Origin: Thiomonas intermedia
GTDB lineage: Bacteria; Pseudomonadota; Gammaproteobacteria; Burkholderiales; Burkholderiaceae_C
Assembly: GCF_002028405.1 (NCBI RefSeq)
Contig: NZ_CP020047.1
Coordinates: forward strand, 1-42,402
DNA length: 42,402 bases
Reading direction: 5' to 3'
In this document: positions 15,119-22,939 of the stretch, one piece after another
How the letters are laid out: every line of letters starts with the position of its first letter
How positions within the stretch are numbered: position 1 is the stretch's first letter
The notes under the pieces: model-generated
What the model was told of the DNA's origin: nothing
Databases searched by the model: none
What the model saw: the letters and a program-made list of their open reading frames with translations, nothing else
Position numbers and translations under genes: made by a program

Positions 15119-15283
15119 ATGAAGCAAGCATTTGTCGTCTTGTTGGTCGTCGCCCTCGCAGGCTGCGCGACTAACAAAGCGGTCTTGCCTTCTCTCGAAG
15201 GCAAGCCCCGCGTCAAGATCAACCAGCAAGCGCCCGTTCCTGCGGCTCCTGCACCAGTCACCAACGAAACCAAAGGGGAGTAA
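15119..15283 (+). CDS. virB7: VirB7 lipoprotein, 54 aa
   Basis: Small outer-membrane lipoprotein: MKQAFVVLLVVALAGCATNK carries a signal peptide with lipobox LAGC (Cys16), followed by a short Pro-rich tail. AAGGA lies 8 bases upstream. Its place immediately before virB8 and its size fit VirB7/TraN-type proteins that stabilise VirB9 in the core complex. It begins the second half of the channel operon. Confidence 0.85.
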   Translation: MKQAFVVLLVVALAGCATNKAVLPSLEGKPRVKINQQAPVPAAPAPVTNETKGE

Positions 15284-15288
15284 CAAGC

Positions 15289-15999
15289 ATGTTCGGAAAG
15301 AAACCTGGGGTGGAAACGCCCACTGACGAAAAACCTGTCTTCGAGCAGGCGATCAATTGGGAGTCCTCGCGGGTGCTCTCCGTTGAAAAATCCGAACGCC
15401 GGGCGTGGCGCGTTGCCTTCGCTTCGGTCGGTATTGCTGTCCTGGCGATTGCCGCCATCGCCATGATGATGCCGCTCAAAGAGTCGGTGCCTTACGTCAT
15501 CCGCGTGGACAACACGACGGGCGTTCCTGACATCGTGACGGCCATCACCGACAAGGCGGTGACGGGCGATGAGGTCATGGATAAATACTGGCTCGCCCAA
15601 TACGTGCGCGCCCGCGAAACCTACGACTGGTACACGCTGCAACGCGACTACAACACGGTCGGCCTGCTGTCCTCGGCGAACGTGGGCCAGGGCTATGCCC
15701 AGCTCTTTGAAGGCAAAGACGCCCTGGACAAGACCTATGGCAAGACGGTTCGCGCGACGGTTGAAATCCTGAGTGTGGTTCCGACCGGCAAGAACACCGG
15801 AACCGTTCGCTTCATCAAGACGACGAAGCGCGTCGATCAGGAAGGCGCACCGGGCACGGTGACGAAGTGGGTCGCCACGGTGGCCTATGAGTACCGCAGC
15901 ACGGCGCTTATCAAGGAAAGCGCCCGACTGGTGAACCCCTTCGGCTTTCAAGTGCTGACCTACCGCGTTGACCCTGAAATGGTGGGGAGCGTCCAATGA
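15289..15999 (+). CDS. virB8: VirB8 inner-membrane assembly factor
   Basis: 236 residues: short cytoplasmic tail, one membrane segment (about 38-60, VAFASVGIAVLAIAAIAMMM), and the periplasmic VirB8 domain with ARETYDWYTLQRDY (about 105-118). It nucleates the channel and contacts VirB9, VirB10 and VirB6. GGGGAG precedes the start; its stop overlaps virB9 by four bases. Confidence 0.94.
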   Translation: MFGKKPGVETPTDEKPVFEQAINWESSRVLSVEKSERRAWRVAFASVGIAVLAIAAIAMMMPLKESVPYVIRVDNTTGVPDIVTAITDKAVTGDEVMDKYWLAQYVRARETYDWYTLQRDYNTVGLLSSANVGQGYAQLFEGKDALDKTYGKTVRATVEILSVVPTGKNTGTVRFIKTTKRVDQEGAPGTVTKWVATVAYEYRSTALIKESARLVNPFGFQVLTYRVDPEMVGSVQ

Positions 16000-16868
16000 A
16001 ACGACTCGCCTTGATTCTTGCGCTCTCGGCGGCCTTCGGTGCCGCCCACGCGGCCGACGTGCCGCAAGGCTCGAAGTTCGACAACCGCATCCAGTACGTG
16101 AACTACAACCCCGGCGACGTGGTTGTAGTGCGTGCGGTGGCCGGCCTTGGTGCCCGCGTCGTATTCGCTCCTGGCGAAACAATTCTGGATGTCGCCTCGG
16201 GCTTTACCCAAGGCTGGGAATTCTCGGATCGCCGGAACATCCTCTACATCAAGCCGAAGTCGGTCGTCGTCGGCCAGGGCGTGCCAGCGATGGCACCGGA
16301 AGCGGGGAAGTGGGACACCAACTTGATGGTGACGACGAACCTTCGCATGTACGACATCGACCTGCACTTGCTGCCCAGCAACAACAGCGGCAAAGCGCCT
16401 GCGAACCGTGTCGCCTACCGCGTTGAATACCGCTATCCGGCCGACGAACTGGCGGCGGCAAAGGCGCTGGCTGAAAAGAATCGCGCACAAGCGAAGCTCG
16501 ATGCCAAGCCCGAACCTCGGAACTGGAATTACTCGATGCAGATCGGGGACGCCTCCGAGAACATCGCGCCGACGATGGCCTACGACGACGGCCGTTTCAC
16601 CTACTTGAAGTTCCCGAACAACCGGGACTTCCCTTCGGCGTTCTTGGTGGCTGCTGACAAGACGGAAAGCCTTGTGAACAGCCATATCGACCCGGCCGTG
16701 CCGGACACGTTGGTTCTGCAACGTGTGTCGAAGGAAATGGTTCTGCGCCTCGGTAACGCGGTCGTGGGTATCTACAACGACAGCTTCGACCCTGACGGCG
16801 TGCCAGCCAATCAGGGCACGACGGTTCCGGGCGTGAAGCGCGTCATCAAAGCCGGGGAGATCAACTAA
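15996..16868 (+). CDS. virB9: VirB9 outer-membrane core component
   Basis: 290 residues with a signal peptide (1-19, ending AAHA). The N-terminal region contains KFDNRIQYVNYNPGDVV and the C-terminal region FTYLKFPNNRDFPSAFLV, both typical of VirB9. Overlaps virB8 as ATGA and virB10 as TAATG, so the three are translationally coupled. Confidence 0.94.
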   Translation: MKRLALILALSAAFGAAHAADVPQGSKFDNRIQYVNYNPGDVVVVRAVAGLGARVVFAPGETILDVASGFTQGWEFSDRRNILYIKPKSVVVGQGVPAMAPEAGKWDTNLMVTTNLRMYDIDLHLLPSNNSGKAPANRVAYRVEYRYPADELAAAKALAEKNRAQAKLDAKPEPRNWNYSMQIGDASENIAPTMAYDDGRFTYLKFPNNRDFPSAFLVAADKTESLVNSHIDPAVPDTLVLQRVSKEMVLRLGNAVVGIYNDSFDPDGVPANQGTTVPGVKRVIKAGEIN

Positions 16869-18028
16869 TGAGCAATCAAAACAATCCTGAACAGGCCGTT
16901 GATTCGCTGCCGGGCGAAGAACGCGGCATGCCCAGCGTCAACGAAACCGGGCCATCGACCGCGAAGCGCGGCTTGATCGTCATCGTCATTCTGTTGATCC
17001 TGTGCGCGGCCGGTGGCGTCGGCTACTGGAAGTACAAGAAGAACGCGGCCAAGGCCAGCGAGTCGGCGGCGCAAAAGAATTTGCAGCTCTCCAGCGCCGT
17101 ACCAGCTCGCACGTTCCAAGAGCCGCCCGCGCCGAAAGAGGCACCGCCTCTGCCGGGCGCTGCGCCCGTTGTGCCGGCCCCATCGGGTGCGGCCCCTATC
17201 GGGGTAGCCCCGGCCCTTCCTGGCGCGTCTGGCGGCCCCGTAGCGTCCAATGGCAAGCCTGTTCCGCCCCTGGACAAGTCGGGTTCCTCTCTCATGGCCG
17301 TTGCAAGCAAGACGAACGCGGGCGGCAGTGAAGGCGGGCAACCGGGCGCGGGTGCAGGTGCCGGCAGCGGCGGCGACCTGGGCGCTTCGGGCGGCATGGC
17401 TGAAATGCTGACTTCGACGCGGACTGGCACGCGCAAGGCCGGCATGCTCGGCAACCGCAACTTCATCTTGGCGAAGGGCAGCTTCATCGACTGCGCCTTG
17501 CAAACGCGCCTGGATTCCACGGTGCCCGGCATGACTGCGTGCGTCATCACGCGCAACATCTACAGCGACAACGGCAAGGTGCTGTTGATCGAACGCGGTT
17601 CGACCGTGACGGGCGAATACAAGGCCAACATGCGCCAAGGCATGGCCCGCATCTTCGTGCTGTGGAGCCGCATCAAGACGCCGAACGGTGTCGTCATTCC
17701 CCTGGACTCGCCCGGCACCGACCAGCTCGGCGGCGGCGGTGTTCCCGGCTACATCGACAACCACTTTTGGCAACGCTTCGGCGGTGCGCTCATGCTGAGT
17801 TTGGTTGATGACGTGGCACGCGGTCTTACCTCCAACACCGGCAGCGGCGGCAACAGTCAGTTCAATTTCAACAGCACTGGCGATGCCACCCAAAACATGG
17901 CGGCGGAAGCGTTGAAGAACACCATCAACATTCCGCCAACCCTCTACAAAAACCAAGGCGAGCAAGTCGGTATCTACGTTGCCCGCGACTTGGACTTTTC
18001 GAGTGTTTACGATGTCGCAGCGCAATAA
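16868..18028 (+). CDS. virB10: VirB10 core-complex scaffold
   Basis: 386 residues spanning both membranes. One membrane segment lies at about 37-56 (GLIVIVILLILCAAGGVGYW), followed by a long Pro/Gly/Ala-rich linker (about 75-175) and the C-terminal beta-barrel domain (about 190-386) with KGSFIDCALQTRLDS and the DNHFWQRFGGALMLSLVDD antenna region. VirB10 senses ATPase activity and opens the outer-membrane pore. Its 3' end overlaps the start of virB11 by 17 bases. Confidence 0.95.
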   Translation: MSNQNNPEQAVDSLPGEERGMPSVNETGPSTAKRGLIVIVILLILCAAGGVGYWKYKKNAAKASESAAQKNLQLSSAVPARTFQEPPAPKEAPPLPGAAPVVPAPSGAAPIGVAPALPGASGGPVASNGKPVPPLDKSGSSLMAVASKTNAGGSEGGQPGAGAGAGSGGDLGASGGMAEMLTSTRTGTRKAGMLGNRNFILAKGSFIDCALQTRLDSTVPGMTACVITRNIYSDNGKVLLIERGSTVTGEYKANMRQGMARIFVLWSRIKTPNGVVIPLDSPGTDQLGGGGVPGYIDNHFWQRFGGALMLSLVDDVARGLTSNTGSGGNSQFNFNSTGDATQNMAAEALKNTINIPPTLYKNQGEQVGIYVARDLDFSSVYDVAAQ

Positions 18029-19079
18029 CAGCAACGAATACATCGCTTCCGTTGACCGGGCCGCCTCGGTCAATTACCACCTTGAATTTGCCAAGGAATG
18101 GATGGAAGACCCGACCATCACGGAAATCTGCGTGAACCGGCCGTTTGAGGTTTTCTGCGAGCGGCAAAACGTATGGGAACGGCACGAAGTGCCGGGCCTG
18201 ACGCAAGATCACTTGCTGTCGCTGGCTACGGCCACGGCCAAGTTTTCGAGCAACGACGTTTCGGAAAACCGGCCGATTCTCTCGGCCATCATGCCGGGCG
18301 GTGAGCGCGTGCAAATCGTGCTGCCGCCTGCTTGCGAGCATGGAACGGTATCGGTCACGATTCGTAAGCCGTCATTCAATGTTCGCACCCTGGACGACTA
18401 CGACAAGCAAGGCTTTTTCAAGCACATCAAGCCGCTGACTGGCGACTTGACGGAGCAAGAAACGGAACTGGTGCGACTCAAGGAAGACGGGAACTACATC
18501 GACTTCCTGCGCCGGGCCGTCCAGCTCGAAAAGGTCATCGTGGTGGCCGGCGAAACCGGCTCGGGCAAGACCACCTTCATGAAAGCCTTGATGCAGGAAA
18601 TTCCTGCTGACCAGCGCATCATCACGATTGAGGACGTGCCCGAACTGTTCTTGCCCAGCCATCCGAATCACGTCCACCTGTTCTATCCCAGCGAAGCGAA
18701 GGAAGAAGATAACGCGCCGGTCACGGCCGCCGCGCTTCTGAAAAGCTGCCTGCGGATGAAACCCACGCGCATCTTGCTTGCCGAGCTGCGCAGCGGCGAG
18801 ACATTCGACTTCATCAACGTGGCCGCCTCGGGCCACGGTGGCAGCATCACAAGCTGCCATGCCGGATCGTGCGACCTGACGTTTGAACGGCTGGCCTTGA
18901 TGGTCTTGCAGAACCGCCAGGGCCGCACACTGCCTTACCCGGTGATTCGCCGGCTGCTGTATCTGGTGGTGGATGTCGTGGTGCATGTCCACAACGATCT
19001 AACAGGCGGTGCAGGCCGGCACATTACCGAACTCTGGTATGACCCGATGATGAAGCGCGCACCGGCTCCGAAGGACTAA
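18012..19079 (+). CDS. virB11: VirB11 hexameric ATPase
   Basis: 355 residues. Walker A is GETGSGKTT with Lys186; downstream are the VirB11 boxes ITIEDVPELF, LRMKPTRILLAELR (Walker B region) and SGHGGSITSCHAG (His box). It drives pilus assembly and substrate transfer from the cytoplasmic face. Start at 18012 (MSQRNN) is preferred to 17979 because it keeps the usual short N-terminus, with GAGTG upstream. Last gene of the virB7-virB11 run. Confidence 0.95.
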   Translation: MSQRNNSNEYIASVDRAASVNYHLEFAKEWMEDPTITEICVNRPFEVFCERQNVWERHEVPGLTQDHLLSLATATAKFSSNDVSENRPILSAIMPGGERVQIVLPPACEHGTVSVTIRKPSFNVRTLDDYDKQGFFKHIKPLTGDLTEQETELVRLKEDGNYIDFLRRAVQLEKVIVVAGETGSGKTTFMKALMQEIPADQRIITIEDVPELFLPSHPNHVHLFYPSEAKEEDNAPVTAAALLKSCLRMKPTRILLAELRSGETFDFINVAASGHGGSITSCHAGSCDLTFERLALMVLQNRQGRTLPYPVIRRLLYLVVDVVVHVHNDLTGGAGRHITELWYDPMMKRAPAPKD

Positions 19080-19138
19080 GGGGCATGCGGGCGAAGGCCA
19101 TCAGCCAGGATCAGCGCGCCTTGTGCGCGCTGTTTGCG

Positions 19139-19182
19139 TTGGTGACAACGGATCTTCCTCGATCGCGTGATTCTGTCGCCAT
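19139..19182. repeat. 44-bp palindrome-ended element, copy 9
   Basis: Ends TTGGTGACA and TGTCGCCAT, core TCCTCGATCGCGTGATTC. The 368-bp duplication begins at its 18th base. Confidence 0.75.
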
Positions 19183-19523
19183 CGGGAACCCTCCGCGCTT
19201 CGCTTGGGCAACCGCTTCGGTTGCATCCCGCGTCGGTTCTTGCCCGACTGTCTGCGGGGGCAGGCGCTGCGGGCGTTGCCCTTGTCCTACCCCCTTGCCG
19301 ATAGGCTCTATGGCCTCCATCAGCATCAAGGGTGAAGGCTTCGCCCGCCATCCTCACCCGTTCGGTGCTCGCCCTGCGGGCTGCGCTCCGCGTGCGGCCT
19401 CCGGTGTCGCCCTTGACGCCGATTCCAGCCAGGACACGGCCACGGCCCCGACGTGGACGGGAACGAAAAACCCGGCGCGCTGGCCGGGTCGGTTTGGTGA
19501 CGGCCGCGAGCTGGCCAGGTCGT
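19156..19523. repeat. 368-bp direct repeat, copy A
   Basis: Appears identical to 33955-34322 (offset 14799). Starts inside element copy 9 and ends inside copy 10. Contains a leftward terminator-like hairpin (19466-19489). Non-coding. Confidence 0.9.
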
Positions 19524-19537
19524 CGCATCGTCACCAA
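19494..19537. repeat. 44-bp palindrome-ended element, copy 10
   Basis: Ends TTGGTGACG and CGTCACCAA, core CGAGCTGGCCAGGTCGT. Shares its first 30 bases with copy 17 (34293), then differs. Confidence 0.75.
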
Positions 19538-19561
19538 TCAACTGACCGGCAATCCTCGCCA

Positions 19562-19605
19562 TTGGCGACAACTCTCTGCAACCTGGTGGCGTGGCCCGTC
19601 ACCAA
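19562..19605. repeat. 44-bp palindrome-ended element, copy 11
   Basis: Ends TTGGCGACA and CGTCACCAA, core CAACCTGGTGGCG. Lies 22 bp before virD4. Confidence 0.75.
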
Positions 19606-19626
19606 TGCGCGATAAGGACTCAACTT

Positions 19627-22131
19627 ATGGAAATGCCAAAGTGGCTTAAATGGGTGTTGGGCGTGGTGGTGTTCATCGCCGCCACGGTCGGCGCTGTCTG
19701 GCTGGCCGGCTTCTTCTTCTTCGCTTTCAGCAAGACGAACCCGTTCGGCAAAACCGACTTCTCGACGTGGTGGACGTACTGGCAGTTTTACCAAGCTGAC
19801 CCGGTGATTGCGAAGCGCCTCAAGGTGTCGGGCATCGTGGCCGCCGTGGTGGCCTACGGTGCCCCCATCGTGGCACTGATTGCCGCTATGCGCGAAGTGC
19901 GTTCGCTGCATGGTGAAGCCCGCTTCGCCAATGCCGGCGAGATTGAAAAGGCTGGGCTGTTCGGCAATACCGGCATCATCATCGGCAAGCTGAAAAACCG
20001 CTTCTTGATGTTCGCGGGCATGCAGTTCGTCTTGCTGGCCGCGCCGACTCGCTCGGGCAAGGGCGTCGGAATCGTGGTGCCGAACCTGCTCAACTACAGC
20101 GAATCGGCCGTCGTCCTCGATGTGAAGCTGGAAAACTTTCTCATCACGTCGAAGTTCCGGGCCAAGCACGGCCAGGAAGTGTTTTTGTTCAATCCGTTTT
20201 CCAAGGATGGGCAAACGCATCGCTACAACCCGCTGGGCTACATCAGCGACGATCCACGCCAGCGCGTGACGGAAATCTTGGCAATCGGCTATGCCCTGTA
20301 TCCGGGCGGCGGCAAAGACACGTTCTTTGACGATGCGGCTCGAAACCTGTTCCTGGGCCTGTGCCTCTACCTTTGCGAAACGCCGGCATTGCCGCGCACC
20401 ATCGGCGAGCTGCTGCGCCAGTCCTCGGGCAAGGGCCAGCCCATCAAAAAGTATCTGCAAGACCTGATTACCGCCCGGAATTTCAGGGAAGAAACCACCA
20501 TTGACGACGACGGCGAAGAAGTCGTGACGCTGGTTCCGATTGAGCAATGGGACGGCGAAGGCTTGCCGCCGCTGTCGATGGAATGCGTTGACGCACTGAA
20601 CCGCTTCACGTCCACGTCGGACAACACCTTGTCGAGCATCCTGGCATCGTTCAACGTGCCGTTGACCATTTGGGTTAGCCCGCTGGTCGATGCCGCTACG
20701 GCCGCGAACGACTTCGACGTTCGGGACGTGCGCAAGAAGCGCATGACGATCTACATCGGCATTCCGGCAAACAAGCTGGCCGAAGCCGAGTTGCTGATTA
20801 ACCTGTTCTTCTCGCAGTTGATTAACCTCAACACCGACGATCTGCTGCACTCGAAACCTGAGCTGAAATATTCCTGCCTGCTGCTCATGGATGAGTTTGC
20901 CGCGCCCGGCCGAATCGGCATCATCGACAAGGCAAACGCCTACATGGCCGGCTACGGTCTGCGGCTGCTGACCATCATCCAGTCGCCCGGCCAGATCGAG
21001 GCCGAACCACGCAAGGGCTATGGTCGTGAAAGCGCGCGCACGCTGATAACGAACCACGCTTGCCAGATCATCTACACGCCACGCGAGCAAAAGGACGCGA
21101 ACGAGTATTCGGAAATGCTCGGCACCTACACGTTCAAGGCCAAGGGTCTAAGTCGCCAGCTCGGCGGCAAGGCGGCCGGTGGTCGAAGCGAATCCGAGTC
21201 GGATCAAAAGCGGGCGTTGCTCATGCCGCAAGAACTCAAGGAAATGAGTCAGCGGCAACAGATCATCAACCTTGAAAACACCAAGCCCATCAAGTGCGAA
21301 AAGATCGCCTACTTTCAGGATCACGTCTTTATCGACCGCCTCAAGTCGGTTGCGCCGTCGCTGGCAAAGCTCGGCAAGAAACTGCCGACGAAAAAGCAGC
21401 TTGAAGACTCTTGGGGTTCCGGTGAATGCGCCGTCGATGTGCCATACCTGAACCTTGATCTGCATGAAGCGGTCGTGCAGGCCCGCACGCGCGAACTGAA
21501 GCCGGCCGACGTGGCGAAGGGCATCGACCTTCGCACGCTGGCCCTGGACTTCTCCAAGGTGCCATTGCCCGAAGGTGCAGGCATCGAGCCGGAACAGGTG
21601 GAAGCGTTCGTTGACGGCTTCTTTGACGCCCTGGACGCGACAAACAGCTACGACGACAGCGAAGCGCCGGAAGTGGATGAAGACGGGGCCAGCGAACGCC
21701 CAAGCGATGACGAACTTGCGGCGCTGGATGCGCAGGCGGCCGACGACGACGGGCAGGAAGTCGCGGTGAATAGCATTGAGCCGGCCGACGACGAACCGGC
21801 CGACGAATTGGTGACAAGTGCATCGAGGCCTGGCGGCGCTTCTGTCGCCAAGCCTGAAACGCACGCGGAACCTGAACCCGAACCGGATCACGGCCTTGGT
21901 CATGACCAAGCCGACATTGAGCCGGACGGGCCTACGGACGAAGACCTTGCCGCAATGATGGAAGACTTCACGCCACCCGATGACGGGATGATGGATGAAG
22001 CCGACATGCTGGCCGCACTGGATGAAATGGAAGCGGTGCCGGAGTATGTCGAGGAAGCCGAAAATGACGCGCCAATACTCGATTTGAGCGTGCTTGACAA
22101 GCCCCTTCCTTCAATCAAAAATGCGGAATAG
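19627..22131 (+). CDS. virD4: VirD4/TraG coupling protein
   Basis: Type IV coupling protein (834 residues) that brings the relaxase-DNA complex to the channel. Two N-terminal membrane segments (about 8-35 and 58-82), Walker A PTRSGKGVG with Lys145, Walker B LLLMDEFAAPGRIG. The C-terminal 170 residues are an acidic, low-complexity extension. It contains 44-bp element copy 12 and, 43 bp further on, the palindrome at 21895-21910. AAGGA lies 8 bases before the ATG at 19627; a longer start at 19591 would run through the element region. Confidence 0.94.
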   Translation: MEMPKWLKWVLGVVVFIAATVGAVWLAGFFFFAFSKTNPFGKTDFSTWWTYWQFYQADPVIAKRLKVSGIVAAVVAYGAPIVALIAAMREVRSLHGEARFANAGEIEKAGLFGNTGIIIGKLKNRFLMFAGMQFVLLAAPTRSGKGVGIVVPNLLNYSESAVVLDVKLENFLITSKFRAKHGQEVFLFNPFSKDGQTHRYNPLGYISDDPRQRVTEILAIGYALYPGGGKDTFFDDAARNLFLGLCLYLCETPALPRTIGELLRQSSGKGQPIKKYLQDLITARNFREETTIDDDGEEVVTLVPIEQWDGEGLPPLSMECVDALNRFTSTSDNTLSSILASFNVPLTIWVSPLVDAATAANDFDVRDVRKKRMTIYIGIPANKLAEAELLINLFFSQLINLNTDDLLHSKPELKYSCLLLMDEFAAPGRIGIIDKANAYMAGYGLRLLTIIQSPGQIEAEPRKGYGRESARTLITNHACQIIYTPREQKDANEYSEMLGTYTFKAKGLSRQLGGKAAGGRSESESDQKRALLMPQELKEMSQRQQIINLENTKPIKCEKIAYFQDHVFIDRLKSVAPSLAKLGKKLPTKKQLEDSWGSGECAVDVPYLNLDLHEAVVQARTRELKPADVAKGIDLRTLALDFSKVPLPEGAGIEPEQVEAFVDGFFDALDATNSYDDSEAPEVDEDGASERPSDDELAALDAQAADDDGQEVAVNSIEPADDEPADELVTSASRPGGASVAKPETHAEPEPEPDHGLGHDQADIEPDGPTDEDLAAMMEDFTPPDDGMMDEADMLAALDEMEAVPEYVEEAENDAPILDLSVLDKPLPSIKNAE
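21808..21851. repeat. 44-bp palindrome-ended element, copy 12 (inside virD4)
   Basis: Ends TTGGTGACA and TGTCGCCAA. Encodes LVTSASRPGGASVAK in the disordered C-terminal tail. Closest relative is copy 2 at 2366. Confidence 0.75.
21895..21910. promoter_or_regulatory. Palindrome CTTGGTCATGACCAAG (candidate ParB/KorB site)
   Basis: Perfect 16-bp palindrome inside virD4, encoding LGHDQ. The same 14-bp core occurs beside oriT (29449) and in parB (30458). Confidence 0.6.
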
Positions 22132-22187
22132 GCATTGAATTTGGTCGTCGCTTTTTAAGCGGCGACTAATGCGGGCGCAGCCCAAGA

Positions 22188-22215
22188 GTGACTTTATCGA
22201 GAGTCACATTTTTTT
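22188..22215 (+). terminator. Terminator after virD4
   Basis: GTGACT, an 8-base loop, AGTCAC, then ATTTTTTT. A second hairpin (GTCGTCGCTT/AAGCGGCGAC, 22144-22166) lies just upstream. Confidence 0.7.
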
Positions 22216-22232
22216 ATCGTTAGGAGCCAATC

Positions 22233-22928
22233 ATGAATGAACGCACTGCCGGTTCTCCGGCTGTTCAACGTACTGCCAGCAACACCAAAGTTGTCGGCGG
22301 CTACTTGCACAAGATTGAAGAAGTGCCGAAGGAAGTTCGGGACTACGCAATCAACAAGCTGAACCCGGTTGATGCTGCCGGGGAACGCATCAAAGACGCC
22401 CAGGGCAACAACATCACCGCCCGCATTTCCACCGCAAAGGAAAACGGCAGCTACTACGGCCCCGTCATCCTGAACAATGAAAAATTCCTTGTTCAAGCGG
22501 TCGGCAAAGAACGGCTCTCGGCCGTGGTTCATCACAAAGACGACGTGGCTCTGCAAGGCGCTTCGCTTGCCCTGCTGGATGCCAAGAAGACGATGAACGG
22601 CACCAATGTTCAAGTCCACTACACCGGGGATAAGGCGAAGGCTTATCACTGGTCGGACAAGAGCAAGCAAGCGGCCGATCCTGGCAAGGACGCGCCAGAG
22701 AAAGCACCCCAGCAAGCGCCTGTGAAGGAAGCCATGAAGGCCGAAGACTTCATGAAGCAGGCCGCCGACTACGCCAAGGAAAACATCAAGAACACGAACC
22801 AGCGTGAGGCGTTCTTGAAGCACCTGGGCAACGTCACCGAACAGGCTTTCAACAAGCAGCCGGAAGCCACCAAATCCACGCCCGCGCCTGTGCAGGCTAA
22901 ACAAGCCGATACCGGCATCGAACGATAA
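22233..22928 (+). CDS. Hypothetical protein with a possible KfrB-like module, 231 aa
   Basis: Conserved in style with proteins encoded next to relaxase or coupling genes. Residues about 70-145 (SYYGPVILNNEKFLVQAVGKE, then VVHHKDDV, then NVQVHYTG) resemble the small beta-rich KfrB-type domain that recurs in the third gene of this cluster; the match is by eye. The C-terminal part (about 155-231) is charged and helical. No signal peptide or membrane segment. AGGAG lies 8 bases before the ATG. Probably co-transcribed with the 730-aa gene 11 bases downstream; role in DNA processing or establishment is inferred from position only. Confidence 0.6.
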   Translation: MNERTAGSPAVQRTASNTKVVGGYLHKIEEVPKEVRDYAINKLNPVDAAGERIKDAQGNNITARISTAKENGSYYGPVILNNEKFLVQAVGKERLSAVVHHKDDVALQGASLALLDAKKTMNGTNVQVHYTGDKAKAYHWSDKSKQAADPGKDAPEKAPQQAPVKEAMKAEDFMKQAADYAKENIKNTNQREAFLKHLGNVTEQAFNKQPEATKSTPAPVQAKQADTGIER

Positions 22929-22939
22929 GGAGCGGGATC

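Larger units (their letters stand above)
19080..19626. other. Gene-free repeat segment between virB11 and virD4
   Basis: About 550 bp with no credible gene. It holds three 44-bp elements (19139, 19494, 19562), most of the 368-bp duplication and a leftward hairpin terminator. No 19-bp operator or clear promoter for virD4 was seen. Confidence 0.6.
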
